DNA of 64,000 nt from Murimonas intestini (GTDB taxonomy: Bacteria > Bacillota > Clostridia > Lachnospirales > Lachnospiraceae): positions 372,001-436,000 of the forward strand of contig QGGY01000001.1 in assembly GCA_003148945.1 (NCBI GenBank). The letters are read 5' to 3'. The notes under the pieces were generated by a model that searched no databases, was not told the origin of the DNA, and saw nothing but the letters and a program-made list of their open reading frames with translations. A program made the translations under genes and the position numbers. Shown here one piece after another: positions 26,512 to 36,181 of this stretch (the first letter of the stretch is position 1; each line of letters begins with the position of its first letter).

Positions 26512-27957
26512 ATGAAAAAACAGGCATTCAACCCTTATCTGCCAAGCTGTGAGTACATCCCGGACGGGGAGCCGTATGTGTTTGGGGACAGGCTTTATGT
26601 ATATGGCTCCCATGATAAGTTTAATGGGGAAGCTTTCTGCATGAATGATTATGTATGCTGGTCTGCGCCTGTGGACGATCTGTCAGACTGGAGATGTGAG
26701 GGAGTAATATACAGAAGGAGCCAGGATCCAAGAAATGCGGACGGCACGCATTACATGTATGCCCCAGATATCGTCAGAGGGCCGGATGGAAGATATTATC
26801 TGTATTACACACTTGATATGATTGGTATTATGGCGGTGGCGGCCGGGGATTCTCCCACAGGCCCGTTTGAATACTATGGGGAAGTGCGCCATGCATCAGG
26901 GGCGGCTGTGGGTGAGGCGAAGGGAGATATTTATCAGTTTGATCCGGGAGTCCTCCTGGATGATGACGGAAGAGTATTCCTCTATACCGGGTTTGGCGCG
27001 CCTGTAAGCGAGTCCAGTGAGGAAAAGTTTATGCATGGACGGCGCTATGAGGGGGCATACTGCATGGAACTGGAGAGTGATATGCTGACAGTGAAAGGAG
27101 AGCCTGTGTGCATTATACCTCAGGTGTCTTATTCTGCGGGCACAGAATTCGAGGGTCACGCTTTCTTTGAAGCAAGTTCGATCAGAAAGACAGGCGGTAC
27201 ATATTATTTTATATATTCTTCAATCAACAGCCATGAGCTCTGTTATGCTGTCAGCAGATATCCTGACAGAGGATATTCTTATGGGGGAACGGTTGTTTCA
27301 AATGGTGATGTAGGGTTAAACGGCTGGACAACAAAGCATTCTTCTAATTATATCGGAAATAATCATGGAGGTATGGTCAGGGTAAAGGATCAGTGGTATA
27401 TTTTCTATCACCGCCATACGAACCAGCATGCGTTTTCCCGTCAGGGATGCGCAGAGCCTATAGAGTTTGACAAAAACGGAAGGATCCTGCAGGCTGAGAT
27501 TACAAGCTGCGGACTCAACGGAAAACCGCTGAGGGGGACAGGCAGGTATGAGGCATCAATAGCATGTTCTCTTTTTTCTAAAGATGGTGCGGGATTTATT
27601 TATGAGATCGGTGATTTATCAGTTCATCCCTACTTTACACAGACAGGAGAAGACAGAGAGGAGCAGGGGGATCAGTACATAGCGAATATGCAGGACGGAG
27701 CTGTTGCAGGCTTCAAGTATTTTGACCTTACTGAGACGAGAAGGATTAGGATAGAGATATCAGGAAATGGAAAAGGATACATGGAAGTTATGAGCGGCCC
27801 TGAGGGCAGCGTCTGCTGCAGGATCCCCGTGGATACGGGAAACCCTGCGGCTGTTATGGAATCAAAGCTGAACCTGCATGATGACAGGGCGCAGCTGTAT
27901 TTCAGATTTACAGGGGAGGGAAGCATCAATTTCCATTCGTTTGAACTGGAAAGCTGA
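26512..27957 (+). CDS. Glycoside hydrolase family 43 enzyme
   Basis: A 481-residue protein, predicted cytoplasmic since no signal peptide is seen. The N terminus NPYLPSCEYIPDGEP, then GDRLYVYGSHD and MYAPDIVRGPDGRYYLYYT, is a GH43 five-bladed propeller start; the aspartate in IPDGEP is the likely base. EGHAFFEASSIR would supply the acid glutamate and KHSSNYIGNNHGG follows. The last ~130 residues look like an extra beta sandwich. GH43 enzymes are mostly beta-xylosidases and arabinofuranosidases acting on plant fibre oligosaccharides. GGAGG precedes the start. The convergent AraC regulator may control it. Confidence 0.88.
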   Translation: MKKQAFNPYLPSCEYIPDGEPYVFGDRLYVYGSHDKFNGEAFCMNDYVCWSAPVDDLSDWRCEGVIYRRSQDPRNADGTHYMYAPDIVRGPDGRYYLYYTLDMIGIMAVAAGDSPTGPFEYYGEVRHASGAAVGEAKGDIYQFDPGVLLDDDGRVFLYTGFGAPVSESSEEKFMHGRRYEGAYCMELESDMLTVKGEPVCIIPQVSYSAGTEFEGHAFFEASSIRKTGGTYYFIYSSINSHELCYAVSRYPDRGYSYGGTVVSNGDVGLNGWTTKHSSNYIGNNHGGMVRVKDQWYIFYHRHTNQHAFSRQGCAEPIEFDKNGRILQAEITSCGLNGKPLRGTGRYEASIACSLFSKDGAGFIYEIGDLSVHPYFTQTGEDREEQGDQYIANMQDGAVAGFKYFDLTETRRIRIEISGNGKGYMEVMSGPEGSVCCRIPVDTGNPAAVMESKLNLHDDRAQLYFRFTGEGSINFHSFELES

Positions 27958-27964
27958 TAAAGTC

Positions 27965-27989
27965 CTGACGGGCTTTAGGCGGCCGTCAG
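27965..27989 (+). terminator. Hairpin between convergent GH43 and AraC genes
   Basis: Seven pairs (27965-27971 with 27983-27989) around an 11-base loop, without a clean U tract on either strand. It fills most of the 38-base gap between the two stop codons. Confidence 0.4.
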
Positions 27990-27995
27990 ACGTCT

Positions 27996-28850
27996 TTACG
28001 GTTCCCGGATTTTATTCTTTAACCTGTATTGGCTGGGTGAGATGCCGTATACATTTTTGAAGGCTCTTGAGAAATGCAGCTGGTTGGGATAGCCTACAGA
28101 GCCGCAGATCTTGCTGATGGGAAGGTCTGTGGTTTTCAGCTGTTCTGCAGCCTTGGACATGCGGAAATGGATCAGGAATTCCTGGGGGCTCTGGGAGAGG
28201 GCCTCCTTAAAGATTTTTCCGAAATAGCTGCGGTTCAGGCTGCAGCCTCTGGCCATATCTTCCACAGTGATGTTCTGTGCATAGTTTTGTTCAATGAAAC
28301 CGATAGCTTCACGCACATAAAAATCCCTCAGCCTGCCTTCCTGAAGGCGTTTTTTGGAAGATGACGAGGTGATAAGGGCATCCAGGGCCAGAAACAGATG
28401 ACCTGTGAGGTTGAGCGGCGAGGCTTGGGAATGGCTTGCAATATAGAGCAGCTCATCTCTCAGAATGGCCCCAAGCTCCGGATAGTTGGGGACATAAACA
28501 GGAGCTTCCTCCGCAAGTCCGGCCATTTCCAGGGATTCGCGGACCTTGATCCCGTCAAATTCAATCCATGTATACTCCCAGGGTTCGTGTTCGTCAGCGT
28601 AATAGGTGTTCACAAGTCCCGGATAAATAAGAAAGCCTGTGTCAGCGGCCAGCTCGAATTTCCTTGTGATCCCTTTGGAATCTGTAGCGTTTAAGACACC
28701 TTTTCCGGAAATGACATAATGGAAAAGATAATGATTGCGTATATAAGGGCCGTAGGAATGAAGAGGATCACATTTTTCATAGCCATACTGGAAAAGCGAG
28801 AGGTCGACAAAACGCTCATTTGGGAATACAGAAAATAAAACATCGCTCAT
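27996..28850 (-). CDS. AraC-family transcriptional regulator
   Basis: A 284-residue regulator with an N-terminal cupin-like sensing domain (YHFVISGKGVL-like strands; FHYVISGKGVLNATD here) and a C-terminal pair of helix-turn-helices. The latter is marked by YFGKIFKEALSQSPQEFL and ISKICGSVGYPNQLHFSRAFK, followed by GISPSQYR. Such regulators usually activate sugar-use genes when sugar binds the cupin. GGGAGG lies upstream of the ATG, and the 80-base gap to the divergent MATE gene has an A+T-rich stretch with TATAAT on the minus strand. Its target is probably the GH43 gene, by adjacency. Confidence 0.92.
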   Translation of the reverse strand: MSDVLFSVFPNERFVDLSLFQYGYEKCDPLHSYGPYIRNHYLFHYVISGKGVLNATDSKGITRKFELAADTGFLIYPGLVNTYYADEHEPWEYTWIEFDGIKVRESLEMAGLAEEAPVYVPNYPELGAILRDELLYIASHSQASPLNLTGHLFLALDALITSSSSKKRLQEGRLRDFYVREAIGFIEQNYAQNITVEDMARGCSLNRSYFGKIFKEALSQSPQEFLIHFRMSKAAEQLKTTDLPISKICGSVGYPNQLHFSRAFKNVYGISPSQYRLKNKIREP

Positions 28851-28930
28851 AGAATATCCTCCCGGGGGTTACCGTTTTTTTTATTATATACTAAAATGTG
28901 CCGGGACAGCAATAAAAAGGGGAAAATATA

Positions 28931-30343
28931 ATGAGAAAGAGAAAAGACCTGACAGCAGAAAATGAGTCTGCCGGGGCGGAAAAAAATGATTTCAGCAGGG
29001 GAAGCGTATCCGGCAATATATTAAGCCTGGCAATACCCATGACGCTTGCCCAGCTGATAAATGTCCTGTACAGTGTGGTGGACAGGATCTATATAGGGCA
29101 CATTCCTGATGCCTCTACCCAGGCGCTGACTGGGATTGGGCTTACACTGCCCATCATTACCATCATCACAGCTTTTGCAAATCTGTTCGGCATGGGGGGA
29201 GCGCCTCTGTGTTCCATCGCCAGGGGGAAGAAGGATTATAAGAGAGCGGCGTCCATTATGGGGACATCTTTTTCTATGCTGCTTGTATCAGGCATTATCC
29301 TGATGGCTGCCTGCTATATATTTAAAAAACCTGTCCTCTATCTGTTTGGGGCCAGCGACGCTACATATCCTTATGCAGATGATTATATCTCAATCTATCT
29401 GGTGGGCACGCTTTTTGTCATGATCAGCCTGGGGATGAACAGCTTTATTAATTCCCAGGGCTTTGGGAAAACGGGGATGGCCACAGTCATGCTGGGAGCA
29501 GTAACAAACCTGGTGCTTGACCCGGTCTTTATATTTGTATTCCATATGGGAGTGAGGGGAGCTGCCGCAGCCACAGTGATATCTCAGGGAATATCAGCCC
29601 TCTGGGTGCTGCGCTTCCTGACGGGAGAAAAGGCGATCCTGAAACTGGATAAGAAGAATATAAAGATAAAATGGGGCCTTGTAAAAGAGATATCAGCCCT
29701 GGGGCTTTCCGGTTTTGTAATGGCTGTCACAAACGGCTCCGTACAGATAATGTGCAATGCCACTCTGGCACGATACGGAGGGGATCTGTATGTTGGGATC
29801 ATGACTGTGATAAATTCCGTGAGGGAGATCATTAATATGCCTGTTAATGGAATCACTAACGGAGCGCAGCCTGTCATGGGATTTAACTATGGGGCAGGAG
29901 AGTACGGGCGGGTAAAATCCGCGATCAAGTTTACAACTGTCTCCTGTATTGCATTTACGTGCGTGGCATGGGCCCTGATCTTTTTTGCGCCTGAATTCTT
30001 TATCAGGCTTTTTAACAGCGATCCTGCGCTGCTCAGCCAGGGCGTGCCGGCGATGAAGATTTATTTCTTTGGTATTTTTATGATGGCGCTGCAGTTTTCA
30101 GGGCAGTCTACCTTTGTGGCCCTGGGAAAATCAAAGCAGGCTGTATTTTTCTCGATTTTCAGGAAGGTGATCATAGTCATCCCCCTGACTCTGCTGCTGC
30201 CGAAGCTTAGCGGTCTGGGGGCAAACGGTGTCTTTCTGGCTGAGCCTGTCTCAAACTTCATAGGCGGTATTGCCAGCTTTGTGACTATGCTTATTACCGT
30301 TATGCCGGTGCTCTCTAAAAAAGATACAGCAGCAGGCAGGTGA
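28931..30343 (+). CDS. MATE-family efflux transporter
   Basis: A 470-residue membrane protein with about twelve helices in two related halves. GNILSLAIPMTLAQLINVLYS, VVDRIYIGHI and, in the second half, GITNGAQPVMGFNYGAG are typical of the NorM/DinF group, which exchange cations for drugs or metabolites. The first ~25 residues are polar and likely cytoplasmic. It follows AAAAGGGG and stands alone, divergent from the AraC gene. Substrate cannot be predicted. Confidence 0.93.
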   Translation: MRKRKDLTAENESAGAEKNDFSRGSVSGNILSLAIPMTLAQLINVLYSVVDRIYIGHIPDASTQALTGIGLTLPIITIITAFANLFGMGGAPLCSIARGKKDYKRAASIMGTSFSMLLVSGIILMAACYIFKKPVLYLFGASDATYPYADDYISIYLVGTLFVMISLGMNSFINSQGFGKTGMATVMLGAVTNLVLDPVFIFVFHMGVRGAAAATVISQGISALWVLRFLTGEKAILKLDKKNIKIKWGLVKEISALGLSGFVMAVTNGSVQIMCNATLARYGGDLYVGIMTVINSVREIINMPVNGITNGAQPVMGFNYGAGEYGRVKSAIKFTTVSCIAFTCVAWALIFFAPEFFIRLFNSDPALLSQGVPAMKIYFFGIFMMALQFSGQSTFVALGKSKQAVFFSIFRKVIIVIPLTLLLPKLSGLGANGVFLAEPVSNFIGGIASFVTMLITVMPVLSKKDTAAGR

Positions 30344-30373
30344 TTTGACAATGCGCTCCAGGCATTGGCTGTG

Positions 30374-31024
30374 TCATGCCCTCCTGCTGCGCTTTGCAAG
30401 TATCTTTCCTGCCGTGAAGCAGAGAATGCTTCCAAGTACAACGCCGCCCAGGATCATCAGCGCACAGTGCATGAAAAAGGTATCTGGCAGTATGGTGATG
30501 ACAGGGTCCGTTGCGGCATCGAAGATCCAATAATCATTATTGAAGAAAATATGATGGAAGGTCACAAAAAAATTATCCCAGTTGAGAGCGATCAGCGCCC
30601 CCAGCACAGCCGGAACGACGATACTTAGAAGAGAAGCTCCGAACAGGAAGGAAAAATCCTTCTTTTTGGCTTTAATGACTGTCCATACCAGGGCAGCCAG
30701 GAAAGCGGCAATACACAGGTACTGTACGGCAACGAAGATATTTTTTACTTCCACAAAGTGGATCCTGCCTGTATCTGACATGGCAAGAGTAGGGAATTTA
30801 AGCTCACTGTGATTGAACATAGAATTGTAATCGATCAGAGCGTCATAATTTTCCCGTATCTCATCTGCCGGATAACCTGATTCTGCCGGAATATCCAGAT
30901 GGCCGATGTCAAAATAATACAGCGGACGGAAATTCAGAGTAATGACTACTGAAAATGAAATGATGAAAAGCATATAAATGACAGCAAGTATAAGGCTGTC
31001 TGGTGAATACCACTTATTTTTCAT
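30374..31024 (-). CDS. DUF1461 (TIGR01906-type) integral membrane protein
   Basis: A 216-residue protein with about four membrane helices: one near the N terminus (SLILAVIYMLFIISFSVVI), two in the centre, and one near the C terminus (MHCALMILGGVVLGSILCF). The loop with ENYDALIDYNSMF and the conserved NWDNFFVTFHHIFFNNDYW segment identify the family, whose function is unknown. AGGAGG precedes the ATG. Its 3' end faces the MATE gene 30 bases away. The promoter appears to overlap the divergent leuS promoter. Confidence 0.85.
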   Translation of the reverse strand: MKNKWYSPDSLILAVIYMLFIISFSVVITLNFRPLYYFDIGHLDIPAESGYPADEIRENYDALIDYNSMFNHSELKFPTLAMSDTGRIHFVEVKNIFVAVQYLCIAAFLAALVWTVIKAKKKDFSFLFGASLLSIVVPAVLGALIALNWDNFFVTFHHIFFNNDYWIFDAATDPVITILPDTFFMHCALMILGGVVLGSILCFTAGKILAKRSRRA

Positions 31025-31074
31025 GAGTGCCTCCTGTTTAAATTTTGGTTTTGTGTTTTAGTATACAACATCTC

Positions 31075-31103
31075 TTGACAAATGCAAGCAAAATGAGTAG
31101 AAT
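31075..31103 (+). promoter_or_regulatory. Sigma-A-type promoter of the leuS T-box transcript
   Basis: Consensus TTGACA (31075-31080), 17-base spacer, TAGAAT (31098-31103). A divergent promoter for the DUF1461 gene (TTGCAT, 16 bases, TATACT on the minus strand) appears to share this region. Confidence 0.8.
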
Positions 31104-31127
31104 AACTAAAAGTAACAAATATATGCA

Positions 31128-31435
31128 AAGACAGTGAAGAGGAGTATTAAGAACCCACCGTTTACAGAGAGCTGCCGGCAGGTGGAAGGCAGCAGCGTAA
31201 GTTCCCAACTCGCCTCGGAGTTCCCTGGCTGAAATATTTCCCGATGATGGCAAGTCAGTTATATGCAGTGCGCATCATTTTGGAGATCCATAGGGCAGGG
31301 CGGGCTTTCCCGTTACAGAATATAAATGAGTGCACCGCAGCAGAGTATTCTGCCGGCAGGTGAATTAGAGTGGTACCACGGAATCGCAAGCCCTTTCGTC
31401 TCTAAATAATGTATAGAGAGGGCTTTTTTTGATGT
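31128..31435 (+). ncRNA. T-box leader RNA, leucine-specific
   Basis: The untranslated leader of leuS has the T-box plan. Stem I carries an AGAGA loop-E element and an apical stem with GGTGGAA. The 3' side of the specifier loop reads CCAACTCG, so the specifier codon is CTC (Leu) at 31209-31211. The T-box sequence AGAGTGGTACCACGG (from 31367) presents UGGU to the tRNA 3' end. The terminator (left arm near 31389-31406, right arm to 31432) ends in seven T. Uncharged tRNA-Leu should switch on leuS. Confidence 0.93.
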
Positions 31436-31470
31436 TTTTATTTAGATGTTATTAAAGGAGGAATTTAACA

Positions 31471-33882
31471 ATGGCTGTACCTTATAATCATAAGGCAATC
31501 GAGAAGAAATGGCGTCAGAACTGGGAGAAGAACCCTGTAAACGTAGATGACGGCAAAAAACAAAAATATTACTGTCTGGACATGTTTCCGTATCCGTCAG
31601 GAAACGGACTGCATGTAGGCCATTGGAGAGGCTATGTTATCTCTGATGTGTGGAGCAGGTATAAAATGCTTCAGGGATATTACCTGATCCATCCCATGGG
31701 CTGGGACGCTTTCGGGCTTCCAGCGGAAAATTACGCGATCAAGATGGGCGTTCATCCGGCAATCTCCACAGCTGAGAACGTGGCAAACATTAAACGCCAG
31801 ATCAATGAGATCGCTGCAGTTTACGACTGGGACAGGGAAGTTAATACGACAGACCCTGATTTCTATAAGTGGACACAGTGGATATTTGTAAAGATGTTCA
31901 AGGCAGGACTGGCATATGAGAAAGAGTTCCCCATCAACTGGTGTCCGTCATGCAAGACGGGACTGGCTAATGAAGAGGTAGTGAACGGCGCATGTGAGCG
32001 CTGCGGAACTCCTGTAACGAAAAAGAACCTGCGCCAGTGGATGCTGAAGATCACAGCATATGCAGAGAGGCTCTTAAATGACCTGGATAAGCTGGACTGG
32101 CCTGAAAAGGTTAAAAAGATGCAGTCTGACTGGATAGGCAAGAGCCATGGCGCTGAGATAGACTTCGAGATCGATGGCAGCGACAAGACAGTGAAGGTAT
32201 ACACTACAAGGCCTGACACACTCTATGGAGCTACATTCATGGTACTGGCCCCGGAGCACGCCATGGCAAAGGAGCTGGCTTCAGAGGAAAAGAGGGCAGA
32301 AGTAGAGGATTATATTTTCAAGGCATCCATGAAATCTTCTGTAGACAGGCTGCAGGATAAGGAAAAGACAGGCGTATTTACGGGAAGCTATGCAATCAAT
32401 CCCATCAATGGCGCGAAAGTGCCTATCTGGCTCTCTGACTATGTTCTGGCTGATTATGGAACAGGCGCCATCATGTGTGTGCCTGCCCACGATGACCGTG
32501 ACTTTGAGTTTGCCAGAAAATTTGATATTCCTATTATCCAGGTGATCGCAAAAGACGGTGTTGAAATAGAGAATATGACAGAGGCGTATACTGCGCCGGG
32601 AATCATGATAAATTCCGGAGAATTTAATGGAATGAATTCAGAGGATGCCAAGAGGGATCTTCCGGAGATGCTGGAAAAACGCGGTATCGGCAAGGTAACG
32701 ACAAATTACAAGCTGCGTGACTGGGTATTTTCCAGACAGCGTTACTGGGGAGAGCCTATCCCCATCATCCACTGCGACCACTGCGGAGCAGTGCCTGTAC
32801 CGGAGGAAGAGCTGCCGTTGCGCCTGCCTGAGGTAGAGAGCTATCAGCCTACAGGCACAGGAGAATCACCGCTGGCAGCCATAGACGAATGGGTGAATAC
32901 CACATGCCCTGTATGCGGGCGTCCTGCAAAAAGAGAGACAAATACAATGCCTCAGTGGGCAGGTTCCTCCTGGTATTTCCTGCGCTATGTAGACAGCCAC
33001 AATGACAAAGAGCTTGTTTCAAGGGAAAAGGCCAACAAATACCTGCCTGTAGATATGTATATCGGCGGTGTGGAGCATGCTGTCCTGCATCTGCTGTATT
33101 CCAGGTTCTATACTAAATTCCTGCATGATATCGGTGTGGTGGATTTTGATGAGCCGTTTGCAAAACTGTTCAACCAGGGTATGATCACAGGCAAGAATGG
33201 GATCAAGATGAGCAAATCCAAGGGAAATGTAGTGTCACCGGATGACCTTGTGAGGGATTACGGATGCGACTCCCTGAGGATGTATGAGCTTTTCGTAGGA
33301 CCGCCTGAGCTGGATGCAGAGTGGGATGACAGAGGAATCGACGGTGTATACCGCTTCATCAACCGTTTCTGGACTCTGGTGACGGACAATAAGGATAAAG
33401 ATGTGCAGGCCTCCAAAGAGATGGTGAAGCTGCGCCACAGGATGGTCCATGACATTACCCAGAGGCTGGAGAGCTTCAGCCTGAATACAGTTATCTCCAA
33501 ATTCATGGAGTATAATAATAAGATGATCGACCTGGCTAAGGAAGAGGGCGGAATCGACAAAGAGACATTAAAGACAGCAGTGATCCTGCTTGCTCCGTTT
33601 GCGCCGCATCTCTCAGAAGAGCTGTGGGAGCAGCTGGGAGGCAGCTCTTCAGTATTTGAGAATACATGGCCGGAGCATGACGAAGAAGCCATGAAGGACG
33701 ACGAGGTAGAGGTACCTGTCCAGATCAACGGAAAGACACGCGCTGTGATCAAGGTTCCGGCAGAGATCTCCAAAGAGGATGCCATAGCAGCCGGAAAAGC
33801 GGCAGTGGCTGATAAGATCACAGGAAATATCATAAAAGAAATCTATGTTCCTAAGAAAATAGTGAATCTTGTTGTGAAATAA
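31471..33882 (+). CDS. leuS: Leucyl-tRNA synthetase
   Basis: An 803-residue class I synthetase that charges tRNA-Leu. The HIGH motif appears as HVGH within GNGLHVGHWRGY, and the KMSKS loop is at residues 579-583. The editing domain sits between (YTTRPDTLYGATFMVLAPEH and the FSRQRYWGEP block after it), and zinc-type cysteine pairs are visible (CPSC...CERC). The C-terminal domain ends in a small beta domain with VPVQINGKTRAVI. AAAGGAGG precedes the ATG. Expression depends on the T-box just upstream. Confidence 0.97.
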   Translation: MAVPYNHKAIEKKWRQNWEKNPVNVDDGKKQKYYCLDMFPYPSGNGLHVGHWRGYVISDVWSRYKMLQGYYLIHPMGWDAFGLPAENYAIKMGVHPAISTAENVANIKRQINEIAAVYDWDREVNTTDPDFYKWTQWIFVKMFKAGLAYEKEFPINWCPSCKTGLANEEVVNGACERCGTPVTKKNLRQWMLKITAYAERLLNDLDKLDWPEKVKKMQSDWIGKSHGAEIDFEIDGSDKTVKVYTTRPDTLYGATFMVLAPEHAMAKELASEEKRAEVEDYIFKASMKSSVDRLQDKEKTGVFTGSYAINPINGAKVPIWLSDYVLADYGTGAIMCVPAHDDRDFEFARKFDIPIIQVIAKDGVEIENMTEAYTAPGIMINSGEFNGMNSEDAKRDLPEMLEKRGIGKVTTNYKLRDWVFSRQRYWGEPIPIIHCDHCGAVPVPEEELPLRLPEVESYQPTGTGESPLAAIDEWVNTTCPVCGRPAKRETNTMPQWAGSSWYFLRYVDSHNDKELVSREKANKYLPVDMYIGGVEHAVLHLLYSRFYTKFLHDIGVVDFDEPFAKLFNQGMITGKNGIKMSKSKGNVVSPDDLVRDYGCDSLRMYELFVGPPELDAEWDDRGIDGVYRFINRFWTLVTDNKDKDVQASKEMVKLRHRMVHDITQRLESFSLNTVISKFMEYNNKMIDLAKEEGGIDKETLKTAVILLAPFAPHLSEELWEQLGGSSSVFENTWPEHDEEAMKDDEVEVPVQINGKTRAVIKVPAEISKEDAIAAGKAAVADKITGNIIKEIYVPKKIVNLVVK

Positions 33883-33887
33883 AAAAT

Positions 33888-33933
33888 AAGAGGCAGTGTA
33901 CCAGGCTGATAGATCAGCGGTACATTGCCTCTT
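33888..33933. terminator. Bidirectional terminator between leuS and the alpha-galactosidase operon
   Basis: Fifteen pairs (33888-33902 with 33919-33933, one G-U) enclose a second small stem (GCTGA/TCAGC). On the minus strand a U-rich tract follows, making this a strong end for the galactosidase operon. On the plus strand the tail is weaker. Confidence 0.75.
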
Positions 33934-33942
33934 ATATGCTTG

Positions 33943-36138
33943 TCACTCAGCAGTGAGATAGAACTGCCAGCTCTCGTACTCAGCAGACGGCACAGGCAGG
34001 GGAAGTCCTCCGTTCATCAGGGCGGAGCCTGGGTACTGCTCCTGTCCGCCGTTGATCCTGTACAGGGCGCTGCTGCAAAGTCCTTTCAGCCTTATATAGA
34101 CTGTTGAAGGATTCGGAGCTGTCCTTGTATTGACTACATTCACCAGAGCCGTGCGGCCGTCCTGGTCAGAAAATTCCCAGGCACAGTAGCGGTCGTCTGT
34201 AAAAGGATCTGTCAGTCTGTGGTAAATACCGTCCTGGATCAGAAAATAATACTTTTTAAAGTCTTTGATCTGCTCTTTGACGGCAGATTTTTCAGCAGCA
34301 GTCATTTTGCTGATATCCAGCTCGTATCCAAAGGTTCCTGACATGGCCACCACAGCTCTTGTGGACAGCGGCGTCACCCTTCCTGTCTGGTGGTTGGGCA
34401 CTGCAGATACGTGGGAGCCTGCAGCGCTGACAGGATAGCCGAAGGAAGTGCCGTACTGGATCTTCAGCCTCTCTATTGCATCTGTATCATCACTGCACCA
34501 GATCTGGGGGGTATAATAAAGCATACCGGCATCAAAGCGTCCGCCGCCCCCGCTGCAGCCTTCAAACAGGATATCAGGAAAGCGTGATGTGAGCTTTTCA
34601 AGCATGTCATACAGGCCCAGGACATAGCGGTGGGCTGTTTCGCCCTGTCTGTCAGCAGGCAGGACGGCGCTGTAGATATCGCTCAGGCTCCTGTTAAAGT
34701 CCCATTTGACATATTCAATCCTGGCGCTGTCCAGAACAGAGCATAACTGGCTGTAGATATGTTCTCTTACATCTTCCCTTGAGAAATCCAGGACCAGCTG
34801 GTAACGGCTGCGAACAGGAGCTTTGCCCGGAACCTTCAGCGCCCAGTCAGGGTGAGAGCGGTAGAGGCTGCTGTCTTCGGAAATGCACTCAGGCTCGAAC
34901 CAGATGCCGAACACCATCCCTGTCCCGTGTATCCTGTCAGACAGCTCCTTAAGAGTACATCCCAGTTTCTCTTCGTTTACAGTCCAGTCACCCAGCCCTG
35001 TATTATCGTCATTTCTGTTTCCAAACCATCCGTCATCCATGACAAAGAGCTCCACACCCAGCTCGGAAGCTTCTTTTGCCATTGAGACAAGCTTTTCTCC
35101 ATTAAAATCAAAATATGTCCCTTCCCAGTTATTGATCAGGATGGGCCTTCTTGTTTTCTTGTGTTTTCCCCGGCAGAGATTGTTCCTGTACGCATTGTGG
35201 TAGATGCGGGAGAGGGCTGAGAGTCCGTCTGATGTATATGCTAGGGCGGCTTCGGGAACAGTGAAGGCAGCGCCCGGCTCTACCTTGAAATTGAAGTTGC
35301 CGGGGTGTATTCCCAGGACGATCCTGGTCTGGTCCATCTGGTCATATTCAGCCTCTCCCAGAAAATCTCCGCTGTAGAGGAAGGAAAAACCATAGCAGTC
35401 GCCGAAGTCTTCTGCTGTGTCACTTCCGGCGAGGATCATAAATGGATTGTAGTGATGGCTTGATGCGCCGCGTGTGCTGCCCGCAGACTGTATGCCTGGA
35501 TGGATGGGGTTTCTTGTCAGCTGGCGTTCCATGGCATGTTTTCCGTGGAAGGTAATGAGGTCACGGGATCCGGACAGAAAATCCAGATTCAGGCTCATGG
35601 CTCTTTCCAGGTGGAAAGGCTGGCTGCCGGTATTTTCGATTACAGCAGCCCTTGTGATGATATCAGCCTCCTCCATCACTCCGTAATACAGATGTACGCG
35701 TACAGTGTCTGATTCATCTTTGAGAGTAATGATAAGGGTCTGAGCCTGTTCTCCCTCATTCAGATAGAGGGCGGGAAGGCCCTCAAGGGAATATTTCCCG
35801 TCTTCTGTCTGATAGGAATCGTACACAAGCTCTGTGGACGCACTGCCGTCTGCACGCCTGATTTTAAGTGCGCTGGGGCGGAAATCCCCGCTGCCATAGC
35901 AGGAATATTCCTGTGGCAGCGTATCCGGGGAATACGTCCTCTCATTGCCGGCCCTGTAGGGATTTCCTGAAAAACCATGATCTCCGTTTACAATGAGGTA
36001 GGACATGTCAAAGGGTGTTATTTTGGCTCCATAGTAAGTATGGAGAAGGGTCCCGTATTTGTCAGCTTTCATCTGATAGGTACTGCTTTTTGTCTGAAGG
36101 GTAAATAATTTTTTCTGCTCGTCAATAATAATAGCCAT
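33943..36138 (-). CDS. Alpha-galactosidase, glycoside hydrolase family 36
   Basis: A 731-residue cytoplasmic enzyme. The TIM barrel holds ELFVMDDGWFG, the nucleophile aspartate in YVKWDFNR, the glycine-rich CSGGGGRFD that is typical of bacterial GH36, and WCSDDTDAIERLKIQYG with the acid/base aspartate. An N-terminal beta-supersandwich of ~300 residues and a C-terminal beta domain complete the fold. GGAGG precedes MAIIID at 36138; the longer frame adds four residues but lacks a site. It is last in an operon with a sugar ABC transporter, so it should cleave imported raffinose- or melibiose-type sugars. Confidence 0.93.
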   Translation of the reverse strand: MAIIIDEQKKLFTLQTKSSTYQMKADKYGTLLHTYYGAKITPFDMSYLIVNGDHGFSGNPYRAGNERTYSPDTLPQEYSCYGSGDFRPSALKIRRADGSASTELVYDSYQTEDGKYSLEGLPALYLNEGEQAQTLIITLKDESDTVRVHLYYGVMEEADIITRAAVIENTGSQPFHLERAMSLNLDFLSGSRDLITFHGKHAMERQLTRNPIHPGIQSAGSTRGASSHHYNPFMILAGSDTAEDFGDCYGFSFLYSGDFLGEAEYDQMDQTRIVLGIHPGNFNFKVEPGAAFTVPEAALAYTSDGLSALSRIYHNAYRNNLCRGKHKKTRRPILINNWEGTYFDFNGEKLVSMAKEASELGVELFVMDDGWFGNRNDDNTGLGDWTVNEEKLGCTLKELSDRIHGTGMVFGIWFEPECISEDSSLYRSHPDWALKVPGKAPVRSRYQLVLDFSREDVREHIYSQLCSVLDSARIEYVKWDFNRSLSDIYSAVLPADRQGETAHRYVLGLYDMLEKLTSRFPDILFEGCSGGGGRFDAGMLYYTPQIWCSDDTDAIERLKIQYGTSFGYPVSAAGSHVSAVPNHQTGRVTPLSTRAVVAMSGTFGYELDISKMTAAEKSAVKEQIKDFKKYYFLIQDGIYHRLTDPFTDDRYCAWEFSDQDGRTALVNVVNTRTAPNPSTVYIRLKGLCSSALYRINGGQEQYPGSALMNGGLPLPVPSAEYESWQFYLTAE

Positions 36139-36181
36139 AGTTTCCTCCATATAGATTAGTCATGTTAATTGTTTGCTGCAA

